The notes under the pieces: generated by a model
What the model was told of the DNA's origin: nothing
Database searches by the model: none
Seen by the model: the letters and a program-made list of their open reading frames with translations, nothing else
Program-made: the position numbers and the translations under genes
From: Zea mays
Lineage: Eukaryota; Streptophyta; Magnoliopsida; Poales; Poaceae
Length of the DNA stretch: 64,000 bases
Direction: 5' to 3'
Assembly (NCBI RefSeq): GCF_902167145.1
Contig: NC_050104.1
Location: 102,683,849-102,747,848 of the forward strand
Shown here: in pieces, positions 1 to 9,667 of the stretch
Position numbering within the stretch: the stretch's first letter is position 1
Layout of the letters: each line of letters begins with the position of its first letter

Positions 1-146
1 AACGCGCAAGAGACAAAGCTCCTTCTGGAACAGAAGCACCCTGCAACCTCAACTGGCTAGCCATCCCGTCCACCAAAGCCTGATAAGGAGAATAGATGAA
101 TGCAATGACAGAAGTTCATATAGTACGAAAGTCAGGACAGAATATA

Positions 147-2450
147 TCACAGTACCTGGAGATTGGAGAAGAACGAAGGGACTCCCAAATCGTGAGAGAT
201 CAACTGATGACCGGGCGTAAGGTCGCCACCCGAAGCAGCTTGCAACGAACCAGCAGGAACCAACTCAGTGCCATCAACAGAGCCCAAAACTTGGTCAGCG
301 GGGACGCTGCCCTCTAAAGCAACTCCCTGGCCCAAAGCTTGGGCTACCACCATGCAGCCGGAGTGCGGAGGTGATCCCGCATGAACGTCCATGGAAGTAC
401 AAGAGGGAGACCCCGCTCGGACACCCTCGGGGGCTGGGTCAAAGTTTGCGCTGCCCACTTGAGCCGGATCATCTCCAGCAGTACCCTCGGGGGCTGGGCA
501 GTGGCTTGCGCTTCCCACCCGAGCCGAGTCATCCCCGGCAACATCCTTGGGGGTTGGGCAAGTGTCAACACCGTCCTTGAGAACCAAGTTCTCTGCAATA
601 GCCACCTCTAAGGCTGATGGACCCTCAGTTACTTCCATGGGACCAGGACGATCCAAGTCAATCTCCTGACCCTCGAGACCGCGCTCTAAGGTCGATGAGG
701 CACGGGATGACCTCAATCCAGCGTCGAGCACATCAGCACAAACCTCCATCACACCATCATTTGTCGGCTCGGATAACATATCCTCTAGAACCATATCCTC
801 AAGAGTCTGATCAAAATTCGCTAGGGACAATTCTTGCAGACCAATGAGAGCGGACAAAGCAGGAGAAGGAACTCCACTACTTTCACCACTGGCGACATAT
901 TGCCGACTGTTCTTTCGAGTCAGAGGGACCTCATCTTCTTCCTCCTCGTCGTCTTCACCAGCAACACAGGCAACACCCCCATTGGGATCAACAACAGATG
1001 GAGCACCCCCATTGGGATCAACAACAGATGGAGCACCCCCATTGGGATCAGCAACAGATGGAGCACCCCCATTGGGATCAGCAACAGATGGAGCACACCC
1101 ATTGGGATCAGCAGCAGATGGAGCACACCCAGTGGGGTCGGCGTTAGTAAATGCAGGCACAGGCACTTCTTCAGCAGCAGGAACTGAAGTATCAACGTCC
1201 CGATCCAAACTAGATACTCGCCGGAGGCGTCTCTTCTTCTTTTTCTGCTCATCAGCAGGAGGATCAAGTTGATTGACTCGGCAAGGGCGTCTCGGGCGAA
1301 CACTGACAGGCTTCTGAACATCTGAAGTTGTACCAGCCTCTGGGAGAGGCGCCACCACCAATGTCCTAGCAGGAGCAGCATCAGAAGAGTCCTCAGCCAG
1401 CAAATCAAGCATAGCACTTATCTCTACATCACTAGGATCCAAGGGCACCTCAAAGTGGACCTGCCGTTCACCATCAGGAACTTCCCCGAGCGAGGCAACC
1501 AAGGTGCTAACTTCTTCAGCAGAGGGTCGCACTCTAAGGCCCAAACTGCCATCAGCAACAGGTGGATTCGACACAAAAAGAGTGAAGGCCTTGGGAGGAG
1601 GCAAGTTCCAGGCTGAGTATGCCACTGGGGCACCAACATTTGATACCTTGCCTCTAAGAATCATCTCAAGCCTGTTCACCAAGTCTACAGAGGGAATTCT
1701 TCTGTTGGTAACCCGAGTCGAGTCAGCTAGGCCTCGATACAGATAAGCCGGGTATGCCCTGTCTTTCAACGGCTGAATATTCTTGAAGACAAAATCAGCA
1801 ACCACAGCCTCAGCAGTCAGACCCCTCTCCTTCAGCAGTCCAACTTCAGCTAGCAAAGCCCCTGCCTCAGCCACCTCCTAATCAGTGGGGGATTTGGTCC
1901 AACTCGGAGTACGAACATCCGGCTGTCTTCCCGACCGTGAAGGGAGAGAATTGCCATGGTTCTCAACAATAAACCATTCCAAGCGCCATCCCTTGATACT
2001 GTCTTTGAGAGGGATTTCCAGATACTCAGTCTTCCTCCCACGGCGCATCTCCAAACTAGCACCCCCAACCAACTGATGCTGCCCCCCGGCCATCTCAGGG
2101 CGACAGTGATACAAGTACTTCCACAACCCAAAATGTGGCAGCACGCCAAGAAAAGCTTCGCATAAATGAATGTAAATGGAAATTTGCAGAATAGAATTGG
2201 GATTCAAATGGGTCAGGTTAAGATGATAGAAATCAAGGAGGCCGCGGAAAAAGGGAGAAATGGGAAGACCGAGACCGCAGAGAAGAAAAGGAACGTAAAT
2301 TACGGACTCACGGGTATCCTCTGTCGGGACAGTGACCCCATGACAAATCCGCCAAGAACACAGCTCCCTCGGGGGAAGGACCCCGATGGACACGAGGTGG
2401 AGAAGGTCGGGCTTGGAGACAACAGACATGTGGTTACCTGCGAAAGGCAA
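147..2450 (-). pseudogene. Antisense additional ORF of the Grande-like element (putative 'gypsy-type transposon' domain), one in-frame stop
   Basis: An antisense reading frame of about 767 codons is broken only by a TAG at 1878-1880; both halves (1878-2450 and 147-1877) are in the same frame. The upstream half, about 190 residues, resembles the grass 'putative gypsy type transposon' domain family: it has the motif GLPISPFFRGLLDFYHLNLTHL, shown here in part as PISPFFRGLL, and WRLEWFIVEN. The downstream half is low complexity: it includes six to seven copies of a ten-residue unit of type VADPNGGAPS, then acidic and Ser/Pro-rich sequence. Such antisense ORFs are known in Tat-lineage elements and their function is unknown. 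The single stop may be a point mutation, so the frame has been under little decay. Domain assignment is from recognition only. Confidence 0.55.
972..1140. repeat. 30-bp minisatellite inside the antisense ORF
   Basis: About six head-to-tail copies of a 30-bp unit containing CCCCCATTGGGATCA and ACAGATGGAGCA. The period is a multiple of three, so the antisense frame stays open and encodes a ten-residue Asn-Gly-Gly/Asp-Pro repeat. Copies differ by a few substitutions. Confidence 0.9.
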
Positions 2451-2799
2451 CTAACTGTTGGGGTCGGTTGGGGGAATCACCGCGGCGGATGAACTCGAGG
2501 CTTTCCGCTTGGGCGCCATCTCAATTCTACGGGCGGACGGAGCAAGAGCCAAATTGCAGAAAGGATTTGGAGGCAGGAAAGCAAGAACTAGGGCACGGAA
2601 AGCAGAGGCGGCTAAAAGCGCAGTACTTATGGGATATTCCCGAGTCAGATACCGTTTCTAAAAGCGCCCAATCAGCACCCGGCAGTTACTTTCAAAACAC
2701 CAGCGCGCCACGTTGTCACCCGGCGGTCACCTCCACATCATCACTCGGCTATTACCCTCAACATGGCCGGCGCAGCCCGTTCTAGCTCGGCCGTTATCT

Positions 2800-3215
2800 C
2801 TAAAACGCCGATGTTACCTTCAGTCGCTCGACAGTTACCTCTAAAACTCCGATGTCGTCATCAGTCACTCGGCGTTACCTCTAACACGCCGACGTCGTCC
2901 TCAGTCACTCGGCGTTACCTCTAACACGCCGACGTCACCTTTAGTCGCTCGGCAGTTACCTCTAAAACTCCGACGTCGTCCTCAGTCACTCGGCGTTACC
3001 TCTAACACGCCGACGTCGTCCTCAGTCACTCGGCGTTACCTCTAACACGCCGACGTCGTCCTCAGTCCCTCGGCGTTACCTCTAACACACCGACGTCGTC
3101 TTTAGTCGCTCGGCAGTTATCTCTAAAACTCTGATGTCGTCTTCAGTCGCTCGGCAGTTATCTCTAAAACTCTGACGTCGTCTTCAGGTCACTCGGCGGC
3201 TACCTCTAAAAGCGT
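2800..3215. repeat. GC-rich tandem array, ~40-60 bp units
   Basis: Roughly nine to ten degenerate copies of a unit with the core CACTCGGCGTTACCTCTAAC followed by ACGCCGACGTCGTCCT. Some copies are longer and carry the variant core CGCTCGGCAGTTACCTCTAA. The array lies between the two antisense ORFs of the Grande-like element; internal tandem repeats are known in Grande elements. Confidence 0.85.
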
Positions 3216-3470
3216 CAATATGGTGCCCGAGTTATTTACTTACTATTCCAAGAGAATCAACTTCACAAATAAGGTGGGCAGAGGAATGATTCAAGAACTC
3301 TAAGTTATGCTACAAACATAACGGATAAAGAACACCAGGGGCAATGAATATCACGGCAGAAATTAACTGATTACGAAGAAAAACAATCAGCACAGAGAAG
3401 GCAACGACATTCTTCATTAAAGGGAAGTAACAGTACTTACAAATCTACTCATTATGAGTTGATACTTCCC

Positions 3471-3494
3471 TACTACTACTACTACTACTACTAC
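3471..3494. repeat. (CTA)n microsatellite
   Basis: Eight perfect CTA/TAC trinucleotides, followed by degenerate ACTA-type sequence to about 3545. It lies just 3' of the antisense acidic ORF. Confidence 0.85.
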
Positions 3495-3576
3495 ACTACA
3501 CTATACTACTCTACACTACTAAATACTACTACATTATTCTAACTATACTATACTAACATCTAAGGACCAGTGGCAT

Positions 3577-3727
3577 CTAGCCACTGGCCCTGTTGCTGCC
3601 TCTGCCGCTGCCGCCCCTGTTGCTGCCCCTGCTGCTGCCGCCGTCGCCATCCTTGCTGCTGCCGCTGCCGCCGCCGTCACCGTCATCGCCGTCGTCACCG
3701 TCGTCACCGTCATTGCCGCCACCGCCT

Positions 3728-3763
<36 letters not shown>

Positions 3764-4068
3764 TCGCCGCCACCGCCCTCGGACGAGTCCTCCTCGTCCG
3801 AGGAGTACTCCGACTCATCCGAGCCCTCGAGCCCGGAGCGCTCGATGGCCCGGATGTAAGTCCAGACCTCCGCCGCAAGCCCCTGGGAGTCGTCTGAATC
3901 GTCAGACGACTCACGCAGAGGGATGGGAGCCGGAGACCCCTCGGACTCAGAGGAGAACTCCTCCTCTGAGTACTCTGAATCACCGAAGTCCTCTGATGGA
4001 GGAGTCGGCTCACGCTTGCGCTTGTTGTTCTTGCCCATGGTGGAAGCGCGAGAAGGAGAAGAAAGCAA
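3577..4068 (-). CDS. Antisense acidic, low-complexity protein of the Grande-like element ('gene 23'-like)
   Basis: A 163-codon antisense ORF. The likelier start is the internal ATG at 4036-4038, giving a basic N-terminus MGKNNKRKREP that looks like a nuclear localisation signal. This is followed by a Ser/Glu/Asp-rich segment, a short less biased stretch (AAEVWTYIRAIERS), a run of ten Asp residues and Gly/Ser/Asn-rich repeats to the stop. A TATA-like box on the same strand (CTATAAATAG, complement of 4117-4126) lies about 80 bases upstream of that ATG, so the ORF may be its own transcription unit. Grande elements are reported to carry an antisense nuclear-protein ORF near the 3' LTR, and I infer this is the counterpart. 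Trinucleotide repeats at 3660-3775 underlie the Asp and Gly runs. It could also be a non-functional remnant. Confidence 0.55.
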
Positions 4069-4116
4069 GCAGTGGATAACAGCAAGAGATGTGAAAAAAC
4101 CAGAGAGGCAAAGGCA

Positions 4117-4126
4117 CTATTTATAG
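4117..4126 (-). promoter_or_regulatory. TATA-like box for the antisense acidic ORF
   Basis: CTATTTATAG on +, read as CTATAAATAG on -, about 80 bases upstream of the ATG at 4038. Position and sequence fit a core promoter; there is no other evidence. Confidence 0.4.
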
Positions 4127-4770
4127 AAGAAGAAGGCAACCGCTCATCTCCAACCACGGTCACTGAACAGTCGTGAAGCATTCAATACACACTTCAACCC
4201 GTCTGAAGACACGTCAGGCGGCTGACGCCGTTTCACGCAACACAACACCCATTGGGACTCCAGTCAACCGCGCGGGCGATATGATTACACCCGCCGTCAC
4301 ATCACATTACCACTCAGAAGCAGCCGGCTAAAACACTCAGCGTACCAAGCCGTCCCTTGCCCACACCCATTGGGGGGGACGCCCAGGAATTATCAGTATA
4401 TTTTTCAAAACTGTCACATCCGTGCAGGGCATGTAATGAATACCTCAAGACAAAAATGAGATATCAGCAAGGATCAAAGGAAAGCCAAATATAGCCAGCG
4501 AAGTACAAAATCTGACCAACAGAAGCGAAGTGAAGACTAGCCAGGGGACGTCCATCAAATGTCCAATCAGTCGCAGAGCAAATAAATTGCACCACCTAGC
4601 AAGATATGGGTGGATCGCGAACTCGGCTGCAAAAGACAAAATACATGCTGACCTCTGAAGCATAATATTGATGACATAATGCTGACCTCTAAAGCATAAT
4701 GTGGATGGCATCGTGCCGACTTCTAAGGCAGAAAGGATAACCTTCAACAAAAAGACACAAAAGGAAGACC

Positions 4771-5257
4771 TTCGAGTGGATTATCCTCAAAAATCCACTC
4801 GAAGCTCGGGGGCTACACCCATTGGGTGCACCTTCGGTGCACCCCATGGAATACCATTTCAAGCCAAGATAGTGCTGACTTCTAAGGCATAGAACAAGAT
4901 TAAAAGACAAGGCTGGCCCTCAACCAAAGTACAAGAGTAAAATAAAAATAATTTCTGATGAAGACCTTCGAGCAGATTGTTTTCCAAAAATCTACTCGAA
5001 GCTCGGGGGCTACACCCATTGGGTGCACCTCCGGTGCACCCAATGAAGTCTAGGGTCCCACAAAAAGAAATGCCGACCTCTAAGGCGCAAGCATGAAGCA
5101 AGGCTCCAGTCTACGAATGATCTAAGCAGAAGGAGACAGTAAAAAATCATTTTTACCAGACTGCTTGGAAAGCATCTCTTAACATAAGTAAAGACTGCAA
5201 GCTGGACCTAGGATCTTTGGGCTGATTATCTCAAAATCAGCCCGAAGATCGGGGGCT
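4771..5257 (+). repeat. Three copies of a hairpin plus polypurine-tract-like motif
   Basis: Each copy has an inverted repeat followed by a G-rich tract. Copy 1 (about 4771-4850) and copy 2 (about 4970-5045) have TTCGAG...CTCGAA stems followed by GCTCGGGGGCTACACCCATT and a short GGTGCACC palindrome. Copy 3 (about 5213-5257) has GGGCTGATT...AATCAGCCC followed by GATCGGGGGCT, which abuts the LTR and is the presumed functional polypurine tract. Confidence 0.75.
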
Positions 5258-5873
5258 TGTGGGGGCCAGATATCCCCCGGGTCCACTGGAAGGGTAAAAG
5301 ACCTCACGAGAGGCCCAAGGGCCCAATAAATCGTAAGGCCATTCCTTCGTGGGCCTGGGGAGGGACAATCAGTAAAGCAGGTTGACGTAAGGTCGGATTG
5401 GAGCAAGCCCGGACGGCCCACAGCGTTGAGCAAGCGACCACAACAAAGATCCGACTTTCCCGCACTGGAGCCCCGTGCAACGGAACCAGGCGAGGATAGG
5501 TCGGCAGAACCATAGGAAGATAGACTCAAACAGTTCACTATCTTTTAGGTGCATATCCACATGTAATGCCCCACGGTCGGATATATAAGGCCTAGGGGGC
5601 ACCCCTTCAGAACGATCGATCCCATTACTCAGCCTCCCACCTTAACTCTCCATGTTCTCACTTTAGAGAGCTACCTTGTAACCCATTACACAAAACATAC
5701 TCACCAGGACGTAGGGTGTTACGCATCTCTAAGCGGCCCGAACCTGTAAACACTGTCCATTGTCCCTCGTGCATCTGGCACGAACCATTTTGCTACAGTC
5801 GACGACACCGTCCTACTCCTAAAACACCTTGAGGGGCAACCCCGGGTGTGCGGTCGGACCCAAAACACCGACA
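5258..5873 (+). repeat. 3' LTR of the Grande-like element
   Basis: Starts TGTGGGGGCC right after the purine tract and ends CACCGACA, giving TG...CA termini and 616 bp. A TATA-like TATATAAGG lies at 5581-5589. The next five bases are AGGAT (5874-5878), the presumed target duplication, whose partner is outside the window. Confidence 0.75.
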
Positions 5874-6516
5874 AGGATAGCCTTCCTTGTTGGCCTCCAA
5901 CGGCTCCTAGCTACCTTGGGGCTATAAAAGAGACCCCTAGGCGCATGGAGGAGTCACCCAAGCACATTCTAAGCATTCCAAGACTTCTAGTCCTCACTTT
6001 CACGCAATCGTTCATCGTTCTTGAGATTAGAGCACTTTTCGAGTTGTAAACTCCCCGCGCGTGTTTTGTGTGCTCATCTTCTCACTTGTGTGCGTGTTTG
6101 CGGTGTGGATTTAATTCTAGTGTGTGTTGCTCTTCCCAACCTTACTCTGTGCTTTCATTGTGATCTTTGTTGTAAGGGCGAGAGACTCCAACTTGTGGAG
6201 ATTCCTCGCAAACGGGAAAAAGAGATAAGCAAAGAAAAGTCGTGGTATTCAAGTTGATCATTGGATCACTTGTAAGGGGTTGAGTGCAACCCTCGTCCAT
6301 TGGGACGCCACAACGTGGAAGTAGGCAAGTGTTACTTGGCCGAACCACGAGATAAAATCGTGTGTCTCTTGTGTTGATCTCTTTGTGATTGTCTTGGCCA
6401 CAAGAACTCGCTTTGCAACTAATTAGTCACACTAACATTTGTATAACCAAGAATTTTGGCTATTAGTTGTTGAATTTTTACAAGATCACCTATTCACCCC
6501 CCTCTAGGTGCTCTCA
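5874..6516 (+). repeat. Copia-type LTR fragment
   Basis: Sequence with a strong TATA box (GCTATAAAAG, 5921-5930) ending in ATTCACCCCCCTCTAGGTGC TCTCA, the characteristic end of maize Sirevirus-like copia LTRs. The left part is cut by the Grande-like insertion. No primer-binding site or coding region follows, so it behaves as a solo or 3' LTR. The family cannot be fixed from this piece. Confidence 0.6.
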
Positions 6517-7514
6517 AAAGTACAATATTGTAACACTATGATTTTAAGAAAACATTGTTACCAAACAGGTCCTAAAGTGTTTGGTTGCATTTCTAAAAAC
6601 TATGTTTTCAAAATTATGGTATTCTAGATACCATGATACTTTTTGAGTATTGAAAATTTCACTATAACTCAAAAATTTATGGTACAACTAGCTTTTTGTC
6701 TAAATAACATGATTCATAATGTTATATCCAAAAAATATTTCTTAAAACCATGATTTTTTAAAGCTAGCAACTTTTGTATCATCATGATAATTATAAAATA
6801 TACACCCTTCGTCCCAAATTAAAATTTATTTTACATTTTTACTGGATTCATACAATATTTAATGTATGTTATATATATGTGTGTGTGTTCATAATCATCC
6901 ATATGAATATGGACATAAAAATCTAGAGTTAAAACAACTACTATTTCAAAACAGAGATAATAGTGATATAAAACTATAAATTTAAACAATATTGTTGCTA
7001 AACTGGCTAGAGTGGCTGACTCATGGCCTCGTGGGTCTTGTTGTGGGCCTGATTATTACGACTCTACGAGTAGCAAATATAAGATTGATTTCAACGGTTC
7101 ATTATCGGTGTGATGGGTTACTCGGTCGCCCGTGCCTAGGCCCACCGCGTGCATTGACCGCGCCTGCACGCGTGTTTGGTTGGGTGCACGGCACTCAGGC
7201 TGTAAGCACGGGTGCAAACCAAGCCTTTTTCGGCTCATTCGCCTGCAAGCGGAGGGAAGCGAGGCACGCTCGTTTCAGCCGGGACAGGCTCACGCGAGCT
7301 AGGCGCCTAGGCACCGGCAACCAATCAGGCCTTATATATTTCCTCCCTATATCTCACTCATGCGCCACGTCAACAACTTGTCTCCCTCTATATCCCTACC
7401 TATAGCGGTCCTCCTAAACTCTCCTCCTATACCCCACTCCAAACATAAATTACCACACGCTCCAACCGAGGGAAGGGGTTATCGCCGCACACACCATATT
7501 TGTTGGAGTAATAT
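6517..7514. other. Non-coding upstream DNA, no gene seen
   Basis: AT-rich sequence to about 6990, with TTGGTTGCATTT...AAACAGGTCC motifs suggesting eroded MITE or TE ends. A more GC-balanced stretch (7100-7450) has one short open frame without recognisable features. Nothing here supports a gene. Confidence 0.5.
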
Positions 7515-7712
7515 GAAGGTGTTTGAATGCACTAGAACTAATAGTTAGTAGACTAAAAATTATTAGTGAAATTAGCTAGCGAACAAATAGCTACCTAACC
7601 ATTAACTAATTTATCAAAAATAGTTAATAGCTAAACTATTAGCTAGGGTGTTTAGATGTCTCAACTAATTGTAGCTACTAACTATTAGCTCTAGTGCATT
7701 TAAACACCCCTC
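7515..7712. mobile_element. MITE with ~34-bp terminal inverted repeats
   Basis: The left end GGTGTTTGAATGCACTAGAA continues CTAATAGTTAGTAG. The right end, read in reverse, is GGTGTTTAAATGCACTAGAG continuing CTAATAGTTAGTAG, so only a few mismatches occur over 34 bp. The element is about 198 bp, AT-rich and non-coding. I could not find an unambiguous target duplication; the termini look Tourist/PIF-like. Confidence 0.75.
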
Positions 7713-7812
7713 TTTTGTACTATTGCTGGTAGGGGAGTTGAAAGGGGAGCGAGGGTTACTGTCGCCGTCAGGAGAGGGGCATCCGACGGTAAAACCGTAG
7801 AAGGCAGTCTAA
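7713..7812 (+). promoter_or_regulatory. Displaced 5' flank of the maturase gene
   Basis: About 100 bp of GC-balanced sequence that would sit directly upstream of position 24387 if the nested insertions were removed. It ends with the TAA (7810-7812) that matches the TAA at 24384-24386. By inference it is the original promoter or 5' UTR-proximal sequence of the maturase gene, now more than 16 kb away. Confidence 0.45.
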
Positions 7813-7930
7813 GACTGTCCGCAACGGTTATCCCTAAATTTTTTATCACTTTTTTGCGTCACATCATCAACATTTCGCTCCTATTTTTTCATCTCCCGCA
7901 GCGGTTCCCTCTATTTTCTCCCCCTATATC

Positions 7931-7935
7931 CCACT
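7931..7935. other. Target-site duplication CCACT of the gypsy element, left copy
   Basis: Identical to 24122-24126 on the other side of the element. Confidence 0.9.
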
Positions 7936-8449
7936 TATCGGGGACCATAATTAGGGGTACCCCCAAGGCTCCTAATCTCAGCTGGTAACCCCCATCAGCA
8001 CAAAGCTGCAAAGGCCTGATGGGCGCGATTCGGGTCAGGGCTCAGTCCACTCAAGGGACACGATCTCGCCTCGCCCGAGCCCAGCCTCGGGCAAAGGCAG
8101 CCGACCCAGGAGGATTCACGTCTCGCCCGAGGGTCCCCTCAAGCAACGAACGCACCTTCGACTCACCCGAGGCCTAGCTCGGGCAGGCTTCACGGAGAAG
8201 CAACCTTGGCCAGATCGCCACGCCAACCGACCGTATCGCAGGACCATTTAATGCAAGGATCGACTGACACCTTATCCTGACGCGCGCTCCTCAGTCGATA
8301 GGGCCGAAGTGACCGCAGTCACTTCGCTGCTCCACTGACCGACCTGACAGGAAAACAACGCCGCCTGCCCTGCTCCGACTGCTGTGCCACTCGACAGAGT
8401 GAGGCTGACAGCAGCTAAGTCCAGCCTCGGGCGCCATAGGAAGCTCCGC

Positions 8450-8740
8450 CTCGCCCGACCCCAGAGCTCGGGCTCAACCTCGACGCCGGACGACGGACTC
8501 CGCCTCGCCCGACCCTAGGGCTCGGACTCAACCTCGACCTCGGACGACGGACTCCGCCTCGCCCGACCCCAGGGCTCGGACTCAGCCTCGACCTCAGAAG
8601 ACGGACTCCGCCTCGCCCGACCCCCGGGGCTCGGACTCAACCTCGACCTTGGACGACGGTCTCCGCCTCGCCCGACCCCCGGGCCCGGACTCAGCCTCGA
8701 CCTCGGAGGAGCCTCCGCCTCGACCGACCTCGGGCTCGGA
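8450..8740. repeat. Tandem CTCGCCCGACCC/GGCTCGGACTC units in the LTR
   Basis: Five to six imperfect copies of a ~58-bp unit containing CCTCGCCCGACC, GGGCTCGGACTCA and CCTCGACCTCGGA. The matching part of the 3' LTR is at about 23290-23480. Confidence 0.85.
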
Positions 8741-9110
8741 CCGACCACGTCACAGGGGGGTCCATCATTACCCTACCCCTAGCTAGCTCAGGCTACGGGG
8801 AACAAGACCAGCGTCCCATCCGGCTCGCCCCAGTAAACAAGTAATGATGGCACCCCGCGTGCTCCATGACGACGGCGGTTCTCAGCCCCTTACGGAAGCA
8901 TGGAGACGTCAGCAAGGACCCGACAGCTCCGACAGTTGTGCTCCTACAGGGCTCAAGCGCTCCTCCGACGGCCACGACATCACATGAACAGGGCACCAAA
9001 ACCTCTCCGACAGCCACGACGACATGTACTCAAGGCTCTGGCTCCTCTCTGCTAGACACGTTAGCACATTGCTACACCCCCCATTGTACACCTGGGCCCT
9101 CTCCTTACGT

Positions 9111-9120
9111 CTATAAAAGG
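9111..9120 (+). promoter_or_regulatory. TATA box of the gypsy 5' LTR
   Basis: CTATAAAAGG in the LTR. The same box recurs in the 3' LTR at 23847-23856, both reading towards +. Confidence 0.7.
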
Positions 9121-9314
9121 AAGGTCCAGGGCTCTCGTACGAGAGGGTTGGCCGCACGGGAGAATGGGCCGACGCACAAGGCTCTCGCTCTCTCTCTCCC
9201 ACACGAACGCTTGTAACCCCCTACTTCAAGCGCATCCGCCCTGGGCGCAGGACAACACGAAGGCCGCGGTTTCCCCTTACTGTTTTCCCCCTTTGTGTTC
9301 TGTCTCGCGTCGAC

Positions 9315-9319
9315 CCATC
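9315..9319. other. Target-site duplication CCATC, left copy
   Basis: Matches 21638-21642 exactly; it lies inside the gypsy LTR, whose sequence resumes after the right copy with CTGGG-type sequence (TGGGCTGGGACACGC) also seen at the 3' LTR. Confidence 0.9.
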
Positions 9320-9667
9320 TGTAACGCCCTGAATTTGGGGGTAGAATTTTTTTCTTCTTTTCTCTCACCAAATTCGGGCGTTACTCTCTTTTCTCTTTCC
9401 TGTTTCGCTCCTTCTTCCCAATTTCAAACCAGTATAGCGACAGTTGTCCGTGTCATGTATAAACCAAAACCTAAGTGTCATGGGTGTTGCATCATGCCGA
9501 AGCACATTTCTTTGTCTGATGTTGCGTGTTCGTCTCGTTCCGTTTCGGATTTTGATTCGCGATTTAATTCCGTTTAGTGGTCGTGCACGTCGTGGGTTTC
9601 GATCCGCGAAGTGGCCCGGCCCAACCCAGCCCGGCCCGGCGTGCCCCCTGGCGCCCACATTCCCCCC

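Larger units (their letters stand above)
1..5873 (+). mobile_element. Ty3/gypsy retrotransposon, Grande-like (Tat lineage), 3' portion
   Basis: This is the 3' part of an LTR retrotransposon that enters from the left edge. Orientation is + because a purine tract (GATCGGGGGCT) directly precedes an LTR that begins TGTGGGGGCC and ends ACACCGACA. No sense-strand gag or pol is inside the window. Instead the segment holds long antisense ORFs, a GC-rich tandem array and hairpin repeats. Tat-lineage elements such as Grande are known to carry antisense additional ORFs between pol and the 3' LTR and to have LTRs of about 0.6 kb. The antisense ORFs, tandem repeats and 616-bp LTR fit this, so the Grande-like name is an inference. 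The 5-bp target duplication cannot be checked because the left end lies outside the window. Confidence 0.7.
7936..9319 (+). repeat. 5' LTR of the gypsy element, main part (continues at 21643-21709)
   Basis: LTR of about 1451 bp when the two parts are joined. It holds a tandem GC-rich section (about 8450-8740) of GACTCCGCCTCGCCCGACCC units and a TATA box CTATAAAAGG (9111-9120). The 67-bp remainder, 21643-21709, carries the conserved LTR end after the Tekay-type element and its target duplication. Confidence 0.85.

Noticed and set aside
3570..4079. Sense-strand Cys/Arg-rich ORF opposite the acidic ORF
   Set aside because: Shadow of the trinucleotide-rich antisense frame.
6992..7405. 137-codon + ORF
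   Set aside because: No recognisable protein features, biased composition and no gene context.
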